A DNA stretch of 35,893 bases from NCBI GenBank assembly GCA_003246265.1, contig QKAU01000023.1, positions 1-35,893 of the forward strand, given 5' to 3'. This DNA comes from Kiritimatiellales bacterium (GTDB lineage Bacteria > Verrucomicrobiota > Kiritimatiellia > Kiritimatiellales > Pontiellaceae). The notes beneath the pieces are model-generated. The model saw only the letters and a program-made list of their open reading frames with translations. It was not told where the DNA came from and did no database searches. Position numbers and translations under genes: made by a program. Positions 23,250 to 30,717 of the stretch are shown here, one piece after another; the stretch's first letter is position 1; every line of letters starts with the position of its first letter.

Positions 23250-24703
23250 TTCGGCAACGGCTCCTTGAAGCGGACATCCAGGACAAAACGGCGGGAAAAC
23301 AGCCGCTTGGCCGGCCGCTTGTACACGCTCGTTCCCGCATCGAAGCGGTCGCACGCCCGTATCCGGTCGCGCAGTTGCACGACCACGTCCGCCTCCGGGG
23401 GCTCCTTGTCCAGGTAGCTCAGCACCGTGATGCGCACACCGGCGACCTCACCCTCGGTTGAAATCGGTTCGCTTTGAAGCAGGAACATCCCTTCGGGCAT
23501 CAGGCCGCGCAGTTCGGAAAGGGCGTCCAACCACGCCGTCCGACGATCCACCAGCCTCTCGTACATGGCGGCGCGCTCCTGAAGTTCGCCCAGGCTTCGT
23601 TCAATGGGCAGCTGCTCCCGCTCGATCCGTTCAAGCGCACCGACGCGGGCGAGAACCATGCCATTTTCCCTTTGGGCGAGACGGGTCGCGTGCACGAGTC
23701 CTGCGATCCATGCCAGCCCCGCCAGCAGGGCCATTCCGGCGGCGGCTAGCCGCATCGGCCGGCGGCGGCGCGCACCGCGCGCGGCCCGCACCTCCGGGGG
23801 GGACAGGTCGATGTCGAGGGCGTCCGCAAAGGCCAAAGGGACCGCCAGTCCCGCCAGAACCCCGAACTCCGCCGACCCGGAAGCAGGCGGTACCGCTTCG
23901 ATCCGCTGCAGCGGATCGAATGGCTCGACGGGAAGGGCGAGGCGCTCCTCCAGTTCACTGGCGACCGCCGTTCCGCCGCCTCCAAGCAGGATGCGCACCG
24001 GCGGGGCGCCCCCCTGCTGGCTGCGGAAGAAGGAGATCGAGCGCTCGATCTCCTGGACCAGCCGCGGCACGGCATGGGCCGGTACCGGCAGGGTGCGGAA
24101 CAGCGTACGGCCCCCGCAGAGGAAGACCAGGTTGGCGGAGGAGTTGCCGGCATCCACCAGCAGGAGGGGATCCTGCAGGCCAGGAAGGTGGAAGCGGACC
24201 ACGTTGGCCAGCGCCACGGGGGCCACCTCGACGCGCACCACTTCAAGCCCGTTGGCCGCTACCGCATGGACCAGTCCGTTGACGAGGTCGGCCTTGGCGG
24301 CCACCAGAAGGATCTCCAGCCCGGATGGACCCGCAACCGGCGAGCCGGCCGCCCAGACCACCTCCTCGATGGGGAACGGGATGTTCTGGACCGCCTCGTG
24401 GCGGATCGTCTGCGGCATCTTGTCGGCCGGCACCGGCGGCAGGTTGGCCACGCGCGAGAAGACCGACTGCCCGTCGATGGCCAGGACCACCTCGCGCGCC
24501 GCGGGACGCTTTTCCTCCAGCAGCCGCCGGAGCGCCGTCGCAACGCGCGCCTCGCGGGCCATCTCGACGCCGGGCGCGACGTCGTAGGGAGAGGAGCCAT
24601 GGTCGACCAGTACCGGGATTCCGGGACGCGAGCGGTCGAAGACGGCCATGCGCAGGGCGTCCGTGCCGATCTCCAAGGCTATGAAGCAATCCTTTTTCAC
24701 CAT
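23246..24703 (-). CDS. PilM-PilN fusion, actin-like pilus assembly protein (Amuc_1101-like)
   Basis: A 485-residue protein. Residues 1-290 form an actin/FtsA-like PilM domain, with phosphate-binding type motifs LEIGTDALRMAVF (residues 10-22), LLVDAGNSSANLVFL (181-195) and ILLGGGGTAV (238-247). A PilN-like part follows: LDIDLSPPEVRAARGARRR, a membrane helix (about 317-339), a coiled coil and a small alpha/beta domain (YLDKEPPEADVVVQLRDRI). In canonical type IV pili these are separate proteins, PilM in the cytoplasm and PilN in the inner membrane. First pilus gene of the run, 69 bases after trpC, with a weak ribosome site. Confidence 0.85.
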   Translation of the reverse strand: MVKKDCFIALEIGTDALRMAVFDRSRPGIPVLVDHGSSPYDVAPGVEMAREARVATALRRLLEEKRPAAREVVLAIDGQSVFSRVANLPPVPADKMPQTIRHEAVQNIPFPIEEVVWAAGSPVAGPSGLEILLVAAKADLVNGLVHAVAANGLEVVRVEVAPVALANVVRFHLPGLQDPLLLVDAGNSSANLVFLCGGRTLFRTLPVPAHAVPRLVQEIERSISFFRSQQGGAPPVRILLGGGGTAVASELEERLALPVEPFDPLQRIEAVPPASGSAEFGVLAGLAVPLAFADALDIDLSPPEVRAARGARRRRPMRLAAAGMALLAGLAWIAGLVHATRLAQRENGMVLARVGALERIEREQLPIERSLGELQERAAMYERLVDRRTAWLDALSELRGLMPEGMFLLQSEPISTEGEVAGVRITVLSYLDKEPPEADVVVQLRDRIRACDRFDAGTSVYKRPAKRLFSRRFVLDVRFKEPLPK

Positions 24704-24772
24704 GGTGGTTCCCGCTTGTCCAGCACCATGGAATCCTGCCGTTGGCCGAACCCCATAAAAAGCAAAAAGGCG

Positions 24773-25552
24773 TTAAATCAGGCGCATCAGCCGGCCGGCG
24801 GCCGCGCCGGGCGAGGATTCGCGCAGCAGGCTCTCGCCCACCAGGATGGCATGGGCTCCCGCCGCCCGCAGGCGCTGGACATCGTCCGGCCCCTTGATGC
24901 CGCTCTCGCTGACGAGCGTGCATCCCGCCGGCGCCATGGCGGCCAGGGCGAACGTGGTTTCAAGCGTGGTGACAAAGGTCCTGAGGTTGCGGTTGTTGAT
25001 ACCGATGCAGTCCGCGCCCGCATCCACGGCGCGGCGCATCTCCGCTTCGTCGTGCACCTCCACGAGCGGCTGGAGGCCGATGGCGCGGACCTCGGCCATC
25101 AACGTGGCGAGCTCGACATCGGGCAGGGCCCCGACGATCAGGAGCACGGCCGAAGCGCCCATGGCCCTGGCGTGGGCCACCTGCCAGGAATCGACCACGA
25201 ACTCCTTGTAGAGCATGGGCAGCGAGACCGCACTCCGCACGGCGGCGAAATCCTCCTCGCCGCCGCCGAAGTATTTCCCGTCCATCAGGCAGGAGATCGC
25301 GTGCGCACCGTTCGCCTCGTAGTCGCGGGCGATGGCGGCCGGGTCGAACGGCTCCCGGATCACCCCGGCCGAGGGTGAACGGCGCTTCACCTCCGCGATC
25401 AACCCCATCGGAGCGGCGCGCAGCGCCGCCACGAAATCGGGCCGCGGTGCGCAGGCTTCAAGCCGTTCGCGCAGGATGCCGACCGGCAGGCGTTCCTTGC
25501 GGCGGGCGACCTCGATGCGCTTGTCGGCGATGATCTGTTCCAGAATGTCCAT
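24773..25552 (-). CDS. trpC: Indole-3-glycerol phosphate synthase
   Basis: A 259-residue single-function TrpC of normal length. It closes the indole ring in tryptophan synthesis, from 1-(2-carboxyphenylamino)-1-deoxyribulose 5-phosphate. Beta/alpha-barrel motifs are intact: IAEVKRRSPSAG (about 52-63, catalytic Lys), LYKEFVVDSWQV, GINNRNLRTF (about 181-190), VSESGI (about 213-218) and ILVGESLL. No other trp gene is nearby, so tryptophan synthesis is dispersed. It starts 9 bases after the stop of the exported unknown gene and ends 69 bases before pilM/N, within a long minus-strand run. No leader peptide or attenuator was seen. Confidence 0.97.
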   Translation of the reverse strand: MDILEQIIADKRIEVARRKERLPVGILRERLEACAPRPDFVAALRAAPMGLIAEVKRRSPSAGVIREPFDPAAIARDYEANGAHAISCLMDGKYFGGGEEDFAAVRSAVSLPMLYKEFVVDSWQVAHARAMGASAVLLIVGALPDVELATLMAEVRAIGLQPLVEVHDEAEMRRAVDAGADCIGINNRNLRTFVTTLETTFALAAMAPAGCTLVSESGIKGPDDVQRLRAAGAHAILVGESLLRESSPGAAAGRLMRLI

Positions 25553-25561
25553 GGTTTCGGC

Positions 25562-26068
25562 CTAGTCCGTTTCCCAGGTGCGTACGACCGGCGCCCCCGT
25601 CGAGCGGTTGAGGACGTGTTCGATGGGCTTGCCCAGCTTTCCATCCTCCCACCAGCGCTCCTTGCTCGAGTTTTCCAGCCCCACCTCTTCACCACGCAAG
25701 GTCGCCACGACGGCATACTCGCCGCCGCGCGGGTTGATGCATTTCACGATCTTCTGGGGCAGCACCGCCCCGCTCTTGTAGCCGGAGCCCTCTTCGAGGA
25801 AGCGATGGATCGTGCGGCAGTGGAAGAACAGGGGGCCCTGTTCCTTCCCGCGCGGTTCCAGCAGGATGTAGAAGTCGAACCGCAGCTCGTCGAACAGGTC
25901 GCCGCCCTTCACGTCGAAGGTGGCCGTCAGCGAAAGGCTGGCATCGATCCCCATCAGTCCGTCGAAGTCGACATCCCGGAGCCTGACCTCCGCCTTGTCC
26001 GCGGCCAGGACCGGAACGGCGAGCGCGGCGGCCATCAGGGCCGCCATCCACCTCTTGCTGCTTTGCAT
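25562..26068 (-). CDS. Exported protein of unknown function
   Basis: A 168-residue protein with a signal peptide (MQSSKRWMAALMAAALAVPVLAA). The mature part is beta-rich (VRLRDVDFDGLMGIDASLSL, then LRFDFYILLEPRG) and contains two Cys residues and a Trp-rich segment (SKERWWEDGKLG). No family was recognised. The beta pattern resembles that of the two SHD1-type proteins at 13.3-14.9 kb after their SHD1 domain, but this protein lacks SHD1 itself. AAGGAG is 8 bases before the ATG at 26068; the longer upstream frame runs into prfB. It sits 29 bases after prfB and 9 before trpC, so it is probably co-transcribed. Confidence 0.65.
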   Translation of the reverse strand: MQSSKRWMAALMAAALAVPVLAADKAEVRLRDVDFDGLMGIDASLSLTATFDVKGGDLFDELRFDFYILLEPRGKEQGPLFFHCRTIHRFLEEGSGYKSGAVLPQKIVKCINPRGGEYAVVATLRGEEVGLENSSKERWWEDGKLGKPIEHVLNRSTGAPVVRTWETD

Positions 26069-26097
26069 TGCGTCGTCTCCTTCGCGTTGTCCGCCGC

Positions 26098-27189
26098 CTA
26101 GCGGCCCATCTTGAGGAACGCCTCGATGAACGGATCGAGGTTCCCGTCCAGGACCCCCTGCACGTTGCCGATCTGCTCGTCGGTGCGGTGGTCCTTGACC
26201 ATCGTGTACGGCTGCATCACATAGGAGCGGATCTGGTGGCCCCAGGCGATCTCCCCCTTGTCCCCATAGAGCTGGTCGACGGCCTGCCGCTTCTTGTCCT
26301 GCTCGATTTCGTAGAGCTTCGCCTTGAGCATCTTCAGCGCGGTGGCGCGGTTCTTGTGCTGGGAACGCTCGGCCTGGCACTGCACCACCGTGCCGGTCGG
26401 CAGGTGGACGATGCGCACCGCGGAGTCGGTCGTGTTCACATGCTGGCCGCCAGCCCCGGAGGAGCGGAAGGTGTCGATGCGCAGATCCGACTCCGCCACC
26501 TCGATGTCGATCTCGTCGTCGATCTCCGGCGTCACGTCGGCCGCGGCGAAGGAGGTGTGGCGCCGCGACTGCGAGTCGAACGGACTGATGCGCACGAGGC
26601 GGTGCACGCCGCGCTCGGACTTGAGCAGGCCGTAGGCATAGGGGCCGCCAACCAGCAGGGAGACGCTCTTGATCCCCGCTTCTTCGCCCGCCTGGTAGTC
26701 GAGCACCTGGAGGTCGAATCCCTTCCGTTCGGCATAGCGCGTGAACATGCGGTAGAGCATGTCCGCCCAGTCGCAGCTCTCCGTTCCGCCCGCCCCGGCA
26801 TGCAGCGTCAGGTAGGCGTTGGCCCCGTCGAACTCGCCCCCCAGCAGCGACTGCATCTCGAGGGCCCGGAAGCCGCCCTCCACCTGGCTCACGGCGGACT
26901 CCGCCTCTGCCAGCGCGTCGCCTTCGCCGGCCGCGGCAAGTTCGAGCATCACCTCCGCATCGTCGAGCCGCGCGGCGATGGCGTCGTACGGTTCGAGCAC
27001 CAGCCGGAGCGCCTTGACGGCCGCGATGTTCGCCCTGGCCTTGTTCTGGTCGTTCCAGAACGAAGGGTCCGCCGCCTCGGCTTCGAGCCTTGCGAGTTCG
27101 GCGCGCTTCGCGTCGATCTTGAGGTAGTTCTTCATCTCCGCGAGCTGTTCGCGGAAACCATCGACCTGGGTTTTGAGTTCGTCGTGCAT
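26098..27189 (-). CDS. prfB: Peptide chain release factor 2, encoded without a frameshift
   Basis: A 363-residue RF2 that terminates translation at UGA and UAA. The stop-codon reading tripeptide is SPF (residues 202-204), marking RF2 rather than RF1, and the peptidyl-hydrolysis motif GGQ is at 247-249 (SSGAGGQHVNTTDS). In most bacteria prfB needs a +1 shift at an in-frame UGA near codon 25. Here the corresponding region (MKNYLKIDAKRAEL) is read straight through with no stop. No clear ribosome site precedes the ATG at 27189. It follows lnt by 80 bases. Confidence 0.97.
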   Translation of the reverse strand: MHDELKTQVDGFREQLAEMKNYLKIDAKRAELARLEAEAADPSFWNDQNKARANIAAVKALRLVLEPYDAIAARLDDAEVMLELAAAGEGDALAEAESAVSQVEGGFRALEMQSLLGGEFDGANAYLTLHAGAGGTESCDWADMLYRMFTRYAERKGFDLQVLDYQAGEEAGIKSVSLLVGGPYAYGLLKSERGVHRLVRISPFDSQSRRHTSFAAADVTPEIDDEIDIEVAESDLRIDTFRSSGAGGQHVNTTDSAVRIVHLPTGTVVQCQAERSQHKNRATALKMLKAKLYEIEQDKKRQAVDQLYGDKGEIAWGHQIRSYVMQPYTMVKDHRTDEQIGNVQGVLDGNLDPFIEAFLKMGR

Positions 27190-27269
27190 GGCTGTTCAGG
27201 AATTGGAGATGCGCAATATAGCCGAACGCCGGGCAATGCCAACCCCCGCTTTCGGGGAAAAGCGCGTCG

Positions 27270-28952
27270 TCAGGTCCCGGTCTTCTGCTGTTTCCGCTCC
27301 CGGGCGCGCAGGATGTAGAGCGCCGTGGCCCCGACCAGCAGGGCTAGCTGGGCGAAGAGGTTCGGATGCCGGGTGTAGAAGGTCGACGCCAGCCCGACCG
27401 GGCGGGGATGCAGCTCGCCCACCGCAACGCCTTCGGTCCGCACCTCCAGCTCGCGGCCGATGTTCCCGTAGGCATCGATGAAGCAGCTCACGCCGGTGTT
27501 GCAGCAGCGCACCATCGGAATGCGGTTCTCGATGCAGCGGAAGACGGCATGGGCGAGGTGCTGCTCCGACTGGGCCGAGGGGTCGAACCAGGCGTCGTTG
27601 GACTGGTTGACGAGCCAGCGCGCGCCGGCCCGCGCGGCCTTGGCGGCGAGCGGGGCGACGGTGTCCTCGAAGCAGATCAGGACGGAGAACGAGGCCCCTT
27701 CGGCCAGCGGCATCAGGGTGGCCTGGCGGCCGGGGGCGCAGTCGACCGGGATGGGGGTGAACTTGCGCAGCATTCCCGGGAACGGGACATACTCGCCGAA
27801 GGGGACCAGGTGCTGCTTGTCGTACTTGGCGACCTCCACGCCCCCGGCGCCGATCAGGATGGAGCTGTTGTGGTAGATCGTCCGCTCCCCGACCAGGCCG
27901 AAGTCCATCGTACCGACCAGTAGCGGGACCTGCGCGGCCGCGACGGTGTTCCGGACGAGGTCGTAGTCGGGCCGGCTGGCGCGCAGGAAGCCGGGCAGCG
28001 CGGTTTCCGGCCAGATCAGCAGGTCGGGTTTCCGCTCCGCCTCCGCCGCGGCCCTGCCGATGGCATCCGCGCTCAGCCGCCCGAGCGTTTCGCGGATCTG
28101 CCGGTCCTTCTCCTCGTCCCACTTTTCGGTCTGCGGGATGTTCGGCTGGACGAGGGCGACCCGGGCCGTCTGCAGCAGCGGCGGCCGGTTGAAGAGCGTG
28201 TTCATGCCGTGCATGACGGCGAGGGCCACGGGCAGGATGCCGAGCATCAGTTCGAAATGCGGGCGGTACTTCTTTGCCCGCGTCCCGTGGGTGTACTGCC
28301 GGAAGGTCACGAAGATGGCGGTGTTCATCCAGACGATGTAGGCGGAGACCACGGCCACCCCGCCCCAGGCGGCGATCTGGATGATGGTCGGGTTGGCGTA
28401 CTGCGTATTGCCGAGCGGGTTCCAGGGGAAGCCGGTGAAGAGCGTTCCGCGCAGGTACTCCGCGCCGGTCCAGACCATCGTCGTCGCAAACATGAAGCGG
28501 AGGTTCCGGCGGACGTTGCCGCCCACCCACTGGCGCACCCCCAGCGCCGCCGCGACCGCGAACGGAACGAAGTACAATGCGCAGTAGGCTGCGAGGACGG
28601 CGTATCCCAACCAGGCGCTGGCCTTCATGCCCCACCCCTCCACCGCGCCCGTCAGGTTGCGCAGCCAGGCGAGCGAGAGCACGAAGAAGACGAATCCGGA
28701 AAGCAGGCCCAGCACCGCCGCCCGGCGCGCAGTCGCCGACTGTACGGCATAGAGCAGCGGCACCAGCGCAACGAAGACGAGCGTGGCGTTGCCATGGGGC
28801 GGATAGCACAGGGCCAGCAGGACGCCGGAGAGCAGGCTCCCGGCCAGCGGCAGGAGGGGCGAACGCATCCAGGGATGCGCCGCGGCGTCGAACAGCGGCG
28901 GCCGCCCCCGCTCGGCCAGCTTCTTCTCCATCTCCTTCATCGATCCGATCAT
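27270..28952 (-). CDS. lnt: Apolipoprotein N-acyltransferase
   Basis: A 560-residue inner-membrane enzyme that adds the third acyl chain to lipoproteins. Several N-terminal membrane helices (about residues 30-225) precede a nitrilase-like periplasmic domain. The Glu-Lys-Cys triad is present: Glu316 (LLIWPETALPG), Lys379 (YDKQHLVPFGEYVP) and Cys427 (VLICFEDT). A C-terminal membrane helix (LFAQLALLVGATALYIL) follows. ATG 28952 has AAGGAT at good spacing; ATG 28967 is also in frame but abuts its ribosome site. The gene starts 19 bases after an unknown gene. The final C-terminus is basic (RARERKQQKTGT). Confidence 0.95.
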   Translation of the reverse strand: MIGSMKEMEKKLAERGRPPLFDAAAHPWMRSPLLPLAGSLLSGVLLALCYPPHGNATLVFVALVPLLYAVQSATARRAAVLGLLSGFVFFVLSLAWLRNLTGAVEGWGMKASAWLGYAVLAAYCALYFVPFAVAAALGVRQWVGGNVRRNLRFMFATTMVWTGAEYLRGTLFTGFPWNPLGNTQYANPTIIQIAAWGGVAVVSAYIVWMNTAIFVTFRQYTHGTRAKKYRPHFELMLGILPVALAVMHGMNTLFNRPPLLQTARVALVQPNIPQTEKWDEEKDRQIRETLGRLSADAIGRAAAEAERKPDLLIWPETALPGFLRASRPDYDLVRNTVAAAQVPLLVGTMDFGLVGERTIYHNSSILIGAGGVEVAKYDKQHLVPFGEYVPFPGMLRKFTPIPVDCAPGRQATLMPLAEGASFSVLICFEDTVAPLAAKAARAGARWLVNQSNDAWFDPSAQSEQHLAHAVFRCIENRIPMVRCCNTGVSCFIDAYGNIGRELEVRTEGVAVGELHPRPVGLASTFYTRHPNLFAQLALLVGATALYILRARERKQQKTGT

Positions 28953-28971
28953 CGGGTATCCTTCCATCCAC

Positions 28972-29652
28972 CTACTTCAGGTCCAGGTTGATCAGGCCGG
29001 GTACGGCGTGCCAGCCCCGCACCGCCCGCTGCCGGCCCAGGAGGCCGGCGACGTAGTCCATCAGTTCCCCCGTCTCCGTCAGATCCGCCGGACGCGCGGC
29101 TCCGCCATCGATGCGCAGCGTCTGCAGGCCCTTGAGGCCAAGCACGCCCTCGCCGCCGGTCGCATCCCAGAAATAGAGCATGTTGTCGATGATCAGGCGG
29201 ATCGAGCGGTAGAGCACCATCTCGTGCCGCTCCGCTTCGCCCATCGCCAGGCGGCCGAAGTCGAGCGTCCACATGCGGTCGAGGTTCGCTCCCGCCCAGT
29301 CGGCCGGACGGATGATGCCGCGCGAGAAGTAGGGCAGCAGCGCGGGGAAGTGGTGCAACTCGGAGAGGACTTCCAGCCACCGTTCCGCGTGGCGCGCATG
29401 CGGGCGCATCGAAGCCAGGGCGCGGGCGGCCGTCGCGCGGTCGTTGATGGCGCAAAAGGCGCGGGCGACCAGCAGTACCAAATCGGAGCGGGAGAGCCCG
29501 AGCGGATGGTACCGTCCGCAATAGGCCGCAATGCTGGCCGCCACGTGGTCGGCGACGGGGCCGGCGGGGATGTCCACTTCGCGAAACACCTCCTGGAGAT
29601 GGGCGCGCCATGCATCGCTGCGCCCGGAGGCCTGGGGAATCGTACGGTTCAT
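28972..29652 (-). CDS. Protein of unknown function coupled to nrdR
   Basis: A 226-residue, mostly helical soluble protein with no signal peptide or membrane segment. An internal stretch reads like helical repeats (VLLVARAFCAINDRATAARAL, then WLEVLSELHHFPALLPYFS), and a conserved-looking segment (VLYRSIRLIIDNMLYFWDAT) follows. No family was recognised. The start ATG 29652 overlaps the nrdR stop by 4 bases (ATGA), so translation is coupled to nrdR, and lnt begins 19 bases downstream. The longer upstream frame lies inside nrdR and is not used. Confidence 0.75.
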   Translation of the reverse strand: MNRTIPQASGRSDAWRAHLQEVFREVDIPAGPVADHVAASIAAYCGRYHPLGLSRSDLVLLVARAFCAINDRATAARALASMRPHARHAERWLEVLSELHHFPALLPYFSRGIIRPADWAGANLDRMWTLDFGRLAMGEAERHEMVLYRSIRLIIDNMLYFWDATGGEGVLGLKGLQTLRIDGGAARPADLTETGELMDYVAGLLGRQRAVRGWHAVPGLINLDLK

Positions 29653-30104
29653 TCCCGGCCGATGAGGCGCTCCACCTCGTTCATGAACTGGCCGGCATCG
29701 CGGAAGCGCCGGTAGACGGAGGCGTAGCGGATGTAGGCGACTTCGTCGAGCTTCTCGAGGGCGGTCATCACCTTCTTGCCGAGCACCATGCTGGGAATCT
29801 CCTTCTCGTATTCCGACTCTGCTTCCATGATGATCGTGTCGCAAACGCGTTCGATCTGTTCGACGCTGATGTGCCGCTTGCGGCAGGCGATGTTGATGCT
29901 GCGGACCAGCTTCGCGCGGTTGAACTCCTCGCGCCGGCCGTCGCGCTTCGTCACCTGGAGCTGCGCGCGCTGGATCTCCTCGTAGGTGGTGAAGCGGTGG
30001 CCGCAGCCGACGCAGACGCGGCGGCGGCGGATGGCGTCGCCATTGCGGACTTCACGGCTATCGATCACGCGGTTTTCCCGCCCCTCGCATTTCGGGCATC
30101 TCAT
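29649..30104 (-). CDS. nrdR: Ribonucleotide reductase transcriptional repressor
   Basis: A 151-residue NrdR of standard length, which senses ATP/dATP and represses nrd operons. The N-terminal zinc ribbon has Cys3/Cys6 (MRCPKCEG) and Cys31/Cys34 (CVGCGHRFTTYE). An ATP-cone follows (about residues 49-139), with VTKRDGRREEFNRAKL and YIRYASVYRRF. No NrdR box or nrd gene was seen in the window, so its targets are elsewhere. It is the first gene of the long minus-strand run, just downstream of the histone-like gene's terminator. The frame extends upstream to 30167, but ATG 30104 matches the family start. Confidence 0.97.
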   Translation of the reverse strand: MRCPKCEGRENRVIDSREVRNGDAIRRRRVCVGCGHRFTTYEEIQRAQLQVTKRDGRREEFNRAKLVRSINIACRKRHISVEQIERVCDTIIMEAESEYEKEIPSMVLGKKVMTALEKLDEVAYIRYASVYRRFRDAGQFMNEVERLIGRE

Positions 30105-30162
30105 CGGGTGCACCCCCCAGGCAACGTTGCGCGGAACATAGCCGGAACCATTGGTGGCGAAC

Positions 30163-30193
30163 AACAAAAAACGCCCCGCACATGCGGGGCGTT
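30163..30193 (-). terminator. Intrinsic terminator of the histone H1-like gene
   Basis: On the minus strand AACGCCCCGCA/TGCGGGGCGTT (30170-30193) forms an 11-bp stem with a tight loop, followed by TTTTGTTGT. It lies 20 bases past the stop of the histone-like gene and separates it from nrdR. Confidence 0.9.
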
Positions 30194-30213
30194 TCCACGC
30201 GTTGAAGTACGGG

Positions 30214-30435
30214 TTATTTCTTCTTTGCAGCCTTCTTCTTGGCCGGGGCTTTCTTGGCAGCCTTCTTGGCAGGTGCCTTCTTCGCGGGTGCCTTCTTCGC
30301 AGCCTTCTTGGCGGGTGCCTTCTTCGCTGCCTTCTTGGCCGGGGCTTTCTTCACTGCCTTCTTGGCGGGTGCTTTCTTGGCGGCGGCTTTCTTCTTCGCC
30401 GGTGCTTTCTTCGCTGCCTTCTTCTTTGCTGCCAT
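30214..30435 (-). CDS. Histone H1-like Lys/Ala/Pro repeat protein
   Basis: A 73-residue protein made almost wholly of Ala, Lys and Pro in KKAPAK-type repeats (for example KKAAKKAPAKKAAKKAPAK). It has no globular domain. The composition matches eukaryotic H1 tails and bacterial H1-like proteins such as chlamydial Hc and AlgP tails, which bind and compact DNA non-specifically. AAGGAGG lies 7 bases before the ATG at 30435, a strong promoter candidate is at 30543-30571 and a strong terminator follows, so it looks like a highly expressed single-gene unit. The DNA repeats reflect the codon repeats, and copy number may vary between strains. Confidence 0.85.
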   Translation of the reverse strand: MAAKKKAAKKAPAKKKAAAKKAPAKKAVKKAPAKKAAKKAPAKKAAKKAPAKKAPAKKAAKKAPAKKKAAKKK

Positions 30436-30542
30436 GTGTAGCCTCCTTGATGTTTACTCCGACTCTACTTCCCGACAGCGCAACCCCGACTCGGGCCTGC
30501 AGCCATCGAAAGAGCAATATCTAATCGCTCTTCTAGCAAACC

Positions 30543-30571
30543 TTTATATGCACCGCGCGAATTTTATGCAA
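30543..30571 (-). promoter_or_regulatory. sigma70-type promoter for the histone H1-like gene
   Basis: On the minus strand TTGCAT (30571-30566) and TATAAA (30548-30543) are separated by exactly 17 bases in an AT-rich part of the 282-base gap between this gene and infB. The predicted leader is about 100 bases. Confidence 0.55.
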
Positions 30572-30662
30572 CCAGTTTGAATCATTAAAACGCATTCTTC
30601 AACCCACATGCCGCGATCGGTTTTTGGATGGCGTTGAAAATGTTTTTCCTGCATGCGCGACG

Positions 30663-30694
30663 AAAAAAAAACCGTCCATGGAGATGGACGGTTT
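30663..30694 (-). terminator. Intrinsic terminator of the nusA-infB operon
   Basis: On the minus strand AAACCGTCCAT/ATGGACGGTTT (30669-30694, 4-base loop) is a perfect 11-bp stem followed by a run of at least six T. It lies 24 bases past the infB stop. Confidence 0.95.
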
Positions 30695-30717
30695 CCAACG
30701 CGCATCGATGGCGCGCG

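Noticed and set aside
24704-25561. A trp operon with attenuator
   Set aside because: Only trpC is present; no leader peptide with Trp codons or alternative hairpins was found upstream.
26098-27189. Programmed frameshift in prfB
   Set aside because: The whole RF2, including the region of the usual shift site, is read in one frame from the ATG at 27189.
30214-30435. CRISPR-like or satellite repeat
   Set aside because: The repeats are contiguous KKAPAK-type codons in one frame with a ribosome site, promoter and terminator, and no unique spacers.
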